NCBI GenBank assembly: GCA_037349315.1
Contig: JBAIAC010000007.1
Span: forward strand, 47,451,001-47,515,000
From: Chelydra serpentina
Taxonomy: Eukaryota; Chordata; Testudines; Chelydridae
Reading direction: 5' to 3'
DNA: 64,000 bases
Positions 58,481 through 64,000 of this stretch are shown in pieces (position 1 is the stretch's first letter; every line of letters begins with the position of its first letter). The notes under the pieces were generated by a model, which worked only from the letters and a program-made list of their open reading frames with translations, was not told where the DNA came from and did not search any database. The position numbers and the translations under genes were made by a program.

Positions 58481-59671
58481 TGTATTGCTTCTTCCAGTGG
58501 TGCTGGCAGCATAAAGGGATGGGTCCTCACTTTCTAGGGCTTTTTCTAAAACTTAAATAACTCTGGCCTGAGCCTTTACCCAGTAGCCTGGAAACAAACA
58601 CACACACCCCACCCCTCACTGTGGGCACCTTTGATAACCAATTTACATCCCACTTGCAAGCATAGTGACCAGAGGATTTTTAAAGAAATCTTTACATTTA
58701 CCCAGTTATTTCTCTTCCCCTTTCATAATAAACTTTACAACATAACAGTTTATACCACTACTGCCCTAAATTGCAAGAATCACAATCCAATTCATTCTCA
58801 GAATGAGCCATGAGTGGATGATGCAATGTAATCCCCTCCCCAGATCCCCACACAGAGTTAGTTAGTTCAGAAGTACACAGGAGAACTGGGTCTGGACTGC
58901 CTAGGCAGCTCTGGAGCTCTACTACCTGTTCCGCTATAGTGATATTCAGCTGTGATGTTGAGACAGGGAGGCCTCACCAAAGTGCTGAGGCAGATAGAGG
59001 CAGTGGTTCCTGACCCCTCAGATCTGCTCCCTCGATAACCAAAACAGCTGCTCAGTCATCAATAACATTGTTCCCCCCTAACTCAGCACTGTTAATGGGC
59101 CAAACTGCTGCTTTGCTCTGTCCTTTTGGCAATGATTGGAAGCACTCAAATAGGTGTTATTGGTGGGCTGGAGCTGCTGTTCTGCTCCATAAATAGGCTG
59201 TAGCTCTCGACTGGGGACTGAATCAGCTGCTCTGCTCTCTTCAAATGATCCAGTGGCTACTCTCACTTCAGTTCTTTTACAAAGAGAGCAGTAGCATAAG
59301 AGACCCTACACAGAGTCCCTACCACCTAGAGAGATGCTCCCAATGACAAGCATGCAGTCTCTCTCCCTGGAACTTTGGCTTTCTCCACGGCCTCTTACCC
59401 AACCTTGGCAAACATCAATCTTCATCAAGATGACCACAAACCCAGTCATTGCCCAGGTGGTTTCCAACAGGGTAGTTTCCATTAAATATCTGCCCCAACT
59501 ACAAAATTTAGCCAAATTATACCTCCATGCACCCAAATTAGCCACAGAGAATATGTAAATGAGGTACTGCCTCGTTCAGTCATCAACTCCCCTTGCTCCC
59601 CAGCAGATGCCACCAGAGAGCTCACTCAGTTACCTTCCTTCCCTCGTAATCTTCAGACTCCAGGGCTTACA
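58481..59671. mobile_element. Solo LTR (1191 bp) inside CR1
   Basis: Begins TGTATTGCTTCTTCCAG and ends CCAGGGCTTACA, so TGTA...TACA termini. Flanks TCCA (58477-58480) and CCCA (59672-59675) are a 4-bp duplication with one mismatch, typical of gammaretrovirus-like elements. Removing it makes the CR1 continuous (GAAGAGTCCATTATTAAATA). An AATAAA sits at 58727-58732, but orientation is undecided. No retroviral genes are present. Open frames inside it (59306-59545 minus, 59334-59558 plus) show no domain. Confidence 0.7.
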
Positions 59672-60745
59672 CCCATTATTAAATATTTGTTCCTCATGTA
59701 GGTACTTATAGACTTTAATCAAGTCAGCCCTTAGCCTTCCCTTTGTCCTGAATCTATCACTATAAGGCACGGTTTCCAATCTTTTAATCATTCTTGTCAC
59801 TCTTCGCTGAACTCTCTCCAATCCATCAAAATTCTACTTGAATTGTGGGCACCAGAACTGGACGCAGTAGTACAGCAGCAGTCGCATTAGTGTGTAATAC
59901 AGGGGTTAAAAAAACCTACTCTACTCCTACTCAAGATGCCCCTGTTTATGCATCCCAGGGTCTCATTAGCCTTTTTGGCCATAGCATTGCAAGTTCAGCT
60001 GATTATCCACCCACATCCCAAGTCTTTTTCAGAGTCACTGCTTCCCAGCGTAGAGACTCTCCCTCATGTAAGTACGGCCTACAATCTTTGTTCCTAGATG
60101 TATACATTTACATGTAGCCATATTAAAATGCATGATCCCAGCTTACCAAGCAATCCACTTCACTTTGTATCAGTGACCTGCCCTCTTCATTATTTAACAA
60201 TCCCCCAATTTTGGGGTCATCTGCAACTTTATCAGAAATAATGTTATGCTTTTTTCCAAGTCATTAATAAAAATGTTAAATAGTGTAGGCCCAAGAACCA
60301 ATCCTTGTGGGACCCCACTAGAAACACAACTGTTTGATGATGATGATTTCCCATTTGCACTTACATTTTGAGACCTGTTAGTTTTAATGCATTTAATGTG
60401 TGTCATGTTAATTTTACAACTTTCAGGTTTTTTAATCAAAATGTCATGCAGTACCAAGTCAAATGTATTTCAGAAGTCCAACACTATTACCTTTATTAAC
60501 CAAACTTGAAATCTCTTTTTTTTTAAAAGATATCAGTTAGCTTAACAGGATATGTTTTCCATAAACCCATCTTGATTTGCATTAATTACATAACTATCCT
60601 TTAATTTTTTATTAACCATGTCCCAAATGATCTGCTCCATTATCTTTCCCGGGATCGATGTCAGACTGACAGACCAGGTCATTCTCATTCTGTTTACCCT
60701 TTTTAAATATTGGCACACAGTCTTCTGGAATTTCCCCAGCTCCAA
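59672..60745 (-). pseudogene. CR1 reverse transcriptase relic
   Basis: From 60745 downward on the minus strand, frames read [19 protein letters not shown] and DGFMENISC (early RT), then [11 protein letters not shown] with FNIFINDLE in 60194-60457, and the C-terminal ERVQRRVTRMIKRL, ADLIKVYKYL in 59630-59821. That last frame then runs into the inserted LTR, so its last 11 or so residues are not CR1. Motif A and the FADD box are not intact in any single frame. It is an inactive relic, older than the copy at 27128. Confidence 0.75.
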
Positions 60746-60949
60746 GACTTATTGAAAATCAGCATTAATGGTTCAGCAAGCTCTTCAGACAGCTCTTTTA
60801 AAACTCTTAGATGCAAGTTATCCGGATATGCTTATTTTTTAAATGTCCAATTTTAGTACCTGTTGTTTAACATCCTATGTACTCTATCATAAACACATAA
60901 CATACATAATCTTGATGTGGAAGGCAATAGGAAAGCTTCATGATGGCCC

Positions 60950-61205
60950 CGACATGGTAATATGGTCGTAGAACCTAGTAAAGCAGGTGAGGCTTAGCAG
61001 CAGCTCTTGGGATGGACTGAAGGCAAAGTCAGGAGGAAGCTGTAATAGTTAAGACAAAAGATGAGTGAATTTTGACAAAGGTTGACACTATCACAGTGAA
61101 CAGAAAAGGAGAAAAAGATGATTTTTAGACATGCTGTAAAGGAGGAAACAACAGGATTTGGCCACAAGCTAGATTCTGACAACATCATCTTGTTGACAGA
61201 GGAGG
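60950..61205 (-). mobile_element. Possible L2-type LINE fragment
   Basis: Plus-strand phrases AGGAAGCTGTAATAGTTAAG, ACATGCTGTAAAGGAGGAAA and ACAGGATTTGGCCACAAGCT resemble the reverse of an L2-group ORF2 region. On the minus strand a frame reads FCLNYYSFLLTL at the place of the (DYCN)xLLxGL block. It is similar in position to the remnant at 30234-30335. Decayed. Confidence 0.4.
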
Positions 61206-64000
61206 GGAGTAGTAGTAATACTAAGCTTGTATATGCTTCACTCAGCAGAAGAATTGCTGAGTCTTTAACAATTGATTGGCTTCATGAATTCCTGTAGTAA
61301 ATGTAAGATGTGCTTCACTGTAAGAACAGCAGCTCTGTGGAGGAAAAGTTGTGGGCAATGAATCACTCTAGTAGATGTATGAGATCTACAAAGTGCTTGT
61401 GCTACTTCAGCTCTTTCTTCTTCTTTTCTCTCTGAAACATTGCTTTTGGTGAATGCTTAACATGAAAAACAAAAAATATAAAATCACTAATTATTTTTAT
61501 GTGCAAAACATTCTAGATTGTGAATCTCACACGTATTTCAACAGTGAATGTCATGATCAATCTGATGTTTGAACACCCTACTAATTTTAACAGTTAACAT
61601 TAGAAAATACTACTTACTACTTTTACTCACTAATTTTCAGAAGAGAACGGAGGCACTCTAGAAATAAACCATAATGAAACAGAATACTCAGTGAGAACTT
61701 GCAGTGCTTTGGTTGTTAATTTACAGGTTTTGGTACAGGACTGTAAATGCTAGACATCTGTATTATTTCCATTTCCCAAGCAGTAACTAAAATTGTTGAT
61801 GAAGTTGAACTTCACATTCAGTTTAGATTTCATAAAGTAATGAAATCCTGCCAGGTTCTGAATTTTAGCCAGATGTCTTATGTGGCCTGCCCCCAGGATT
61901 TGTTGGATTTCTCACTAACTGCTTTAGCACAGCCAAAAGTCTATTTCTCCTGTGTGTCTGACCTACTCTGATCCAATCCTAACGTTGAAAGTTGGATGGT
62001 TTAGTGCTCACATTTATATTTGTCCTATTCATAAGTCAAATAGAGAGAAGGAGAGCTAGGAGTGTGTAATTTCTCTTCTTTAATATGTAAGTGTAGGAGA
62101 CAATAGTGTAAGAAATTGACAAGCCCACTTTTTAAATGTTAACTTAGGGAACAGCTAGATCACAACTGACAGGCCAACTCATCCAGAGTTGAGACAATTT
62201 CAAATGAAGTTTATATCTCTGTTACCAAGAAGAAGATTTATACATATTGTGATACAGCATGACCCATCATAGTAGTGCTGGCAATTTGCCACAATATCCA
62301 ACTTTTTATACCATGCCCACCACTGCAGACTCTGGGCATCTGTATAGAGCATGTATTCCATGGTGGGGACTAACACAGAAGAGCAGTTTCTGCGAGTGTT
62401 CAGAGGGGATTGTGATTTCAAATTTTGCTGAGGACTTCTAGTGCTCCCTTTCTACTTGTAGGTGTGTATCTAAATTCTTCAACAGGATGTGCAGTGATGA
62501 GAGAGAAAGCACTGGTAAGAGAAAGGGGCCCAGGCATTCACCTTTGTAGACATGGAAGGACCTGAATTGTGACAGCCTGCAGAAATCAAGAAAGAGTATT
62601 ATATTATTTTAGCAGATCCTGTAAGCAGTGGAGTTCCAAAAGCAGCGGAGTTCTAACCATGAGCAAACATATAGTATGAATTGATCCCTTTCCTAGGATT
62701 TTAATTGGTATTTCACTAACAAAACATAAGAGTCAGACTAAGTGTTCTCCCTAGGCTAGTCTACTCCTAATGCTTCTTCTTCCCCAGTCCCTAATTTTCT
62801 TTAATCCACAAAGCCCACTTATACACTGGCCAACACCAACAAGAGCCCCCCTGCCAGCATGAGTCAGCAGTAATTACTCACATTTCATCTCTAGCACCTG
62901 TGTTTATGGTGATTCAACAGAGTGACATAAATAAATGGAAAAGCAAGAGCCACTCCCACACAACTAGCAGATATTATAGTAATATAAAGATGCAGATGAA
63001 AATCTCTTACAAACATTGCTAATACAATGACTGGTACTTATGGTGCTGATCCAGGAGTCAATGCTACACCACCCGATCTAAGCCTCCTCTATAGTACATC
63101 AGGTGGCAAGCGGATAGTATTCCAGTTGAGAATACTTGGCGCACGTGTCCTTTTCAACCTGCTTTCCATCTCTGCCAGAGAGGTATAGAAGTTGGCTATG
63201 CTGGCTCCATGCCAGCTAGAGATTACCTCCAACTGGGGGAATGCTCAGATGAAGAGATTTGGCAGTTTTCCTGCCTGTTAGTACGGCTGGATTGATACAA
63301 AGGGGCTGGAAGTAACAAGAGAAAGCGATGGCTGCTGGTGTGGCCTAATAAAAGCAGGCTCAATTAGCTATTGTTTGGTCTGCTGGAGGAAAGCTCATTT
63401 CATAATCCTTCTCTGCATTTCTACTGCTTTCCAACAAAGATTTTCTCCCCTCTGAAAATAAAGGGCTTACAGAGTTCAGGTGAGACACTGCTGATTGAAC
63501 TAAGCGGGTGCAGGACCAGTTTCATGGCTCTTATCAATGGATCTGCGAGTCACAAAAGCATAGTCTTCCCCTTGCTCTTCTAATACAGATTATATATGTT
63601 TTACCTTTCAATTTACACAACATAGTATTGCATGTGAAATTTTAGATATCTGATCCTGTTGCATACAACAAACCCCTGTGCTGGGGAAAACAGGGAAAAG
63701 TGGGGAGGAATACACAGTAGGAAAAAAGGCTGAATTTGCTCAATGCACTGTACTCTATGAAAGACTTCCATTGGAAAAGACAGAGAAAGCATACATAAAT
63801 CTGTAAACCTCTCTCCCTATGAGGTCTAAAAACAACGTGTTGTGCCTCAAAATGACATAGTACAAGAACTAAAATAAGGATATGTGGTAACTTAGCAACC
63901 ACAAATATTTACAAATACATAAATCAGAGCTGTCAAAATATCAGGGAAAATTGTATACCATGATAATGTTTTATAGCTAGGAAAATTAGCTGTGTTGTGC
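61206..64000. other. Noncoding DNA, no gene seen
   Basis: AT-rich sequence with no exon-like frame and no repeat that I can name. Short open frames (for example 63642-63902, minus) have a hydrophobic, cysteine-containing but motif-free composition and no start context or flanking gene structure. Confidence 0.5.

Larger units (their letters stand above)
58226..60880 (-). mobile_element. CR1 LINE, split by a solo LTR
   Basis: The 3' tail is at 58226-58275 (CATAGATTCATTGATTCTAA, GGCCAGAAGGGACCATTGTG). The body continues to 58480, is interrupted by an LTR (58481-59671), then resumes at 59672 and runs to about 60880 before 5' truncation. Plus-strand phrases such as GAATTGTGGGCACCAGAACT and TCTTTTTCAGAGTCACTGCT follow one turtle CR1 family. 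ORF2 relics on the minus strand show RVQRRVTRMIKRLE (59672-59821), [21 protein letters not shown] (about 60250-60340) and PGKIMEQIIWDM (about 60620-60655). Confidence 0.8.

Noticed and set aside
59306..59545. Retroviral gene inside the LTR at 58481-59671
   Set aside because: The frame has no retroviral motif, and the insert is of LTR size with no internal region.

Overview
This is a stretch of vertebrate nuclear DNA with no recognisable host protein-coding exon, rRNA, functional tRNA or CRISPR array. The best guess for the source is a cryptodiran turtle. Three things point there. A SINE at about 44985-45164 has a tRNA-like head with Pol III A and B boxes joined to a CR1 LINE tail, the architecture of the tortoise/turtle Pol III SINE. 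CR1 LINEs dominate, from a young copy at 27128-29305 to very old relics. The DNA transposons and LTRs have sequences I recognise from memory as common turtle repeats. No database search was possible, so family names rest on motifs, target-site duplications and memory.

Layout from the left. 1-3940 is unannotated AT-rich DNA. 3952-5213 holds a hairpin repeat and a 206-bp hAT with a perfect 8-bp duplication. 5723-6428 has palindromic miniature elements. 7728-9172 is a PIF/Harbinger-type element carrying a solo LTR. 11540-12620 is a second LTR-like block. 16035-19634 has MIR/L2-type SINE pieces and MITEs. 20525-22640 is a degraded minus-strand non-LTR retrotransposon with readable reverse-transcriptase motifs. 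24335-25025 is a CR1 relic split by a GC-rich hAT. 25389-25817 is an AT-rich MITE.

27128-29305 is the best-preserved protein-coding relic, a 5'-truncated CR1 whose reverse transcriptase is broken by frameshifts. It abuts an L2-type LINE on the opposite strand (29308-30335), which is itself split by another hAT. 33455-34343 is a composite of tRNA-like modules in a large inverted repeat. 36184-36790 is a probable LTR. 38996-41264 is a solo LTR with another solo LTR inserted at its polyadenylation signal. 41650-43500 is an old minus-strand CR1 with a MITE inside. 43911-45251 has a probable piggyBac-like transposase tail and the turtle-type SINE. 51222-51715 and 58226-60880 are minus-strand CR1s, the second split by a 1.19-kb solo LTR. 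The rest, especially 45260-51215 and 51720-58220, is single-copy-looking DNA where I see no genes, only AT-rich blocks that could be conserved noncoding elements.

The window therefore reads as intergenic or deep intronic DNA whose history is a series of nested insertions: LTR in Harbinger, LTR in LTR, LTR in CR1, hAT in CR1, hAT in L2, MITE in CR1. Nothing looks like a working multi-gene system. The most unusual structures are the hAT with four roughly 98-bp internal repeats, the large tRNA-like inverted repeat, and the GGGGTC/GACCCC palindromes around the piggyBac-like relic.
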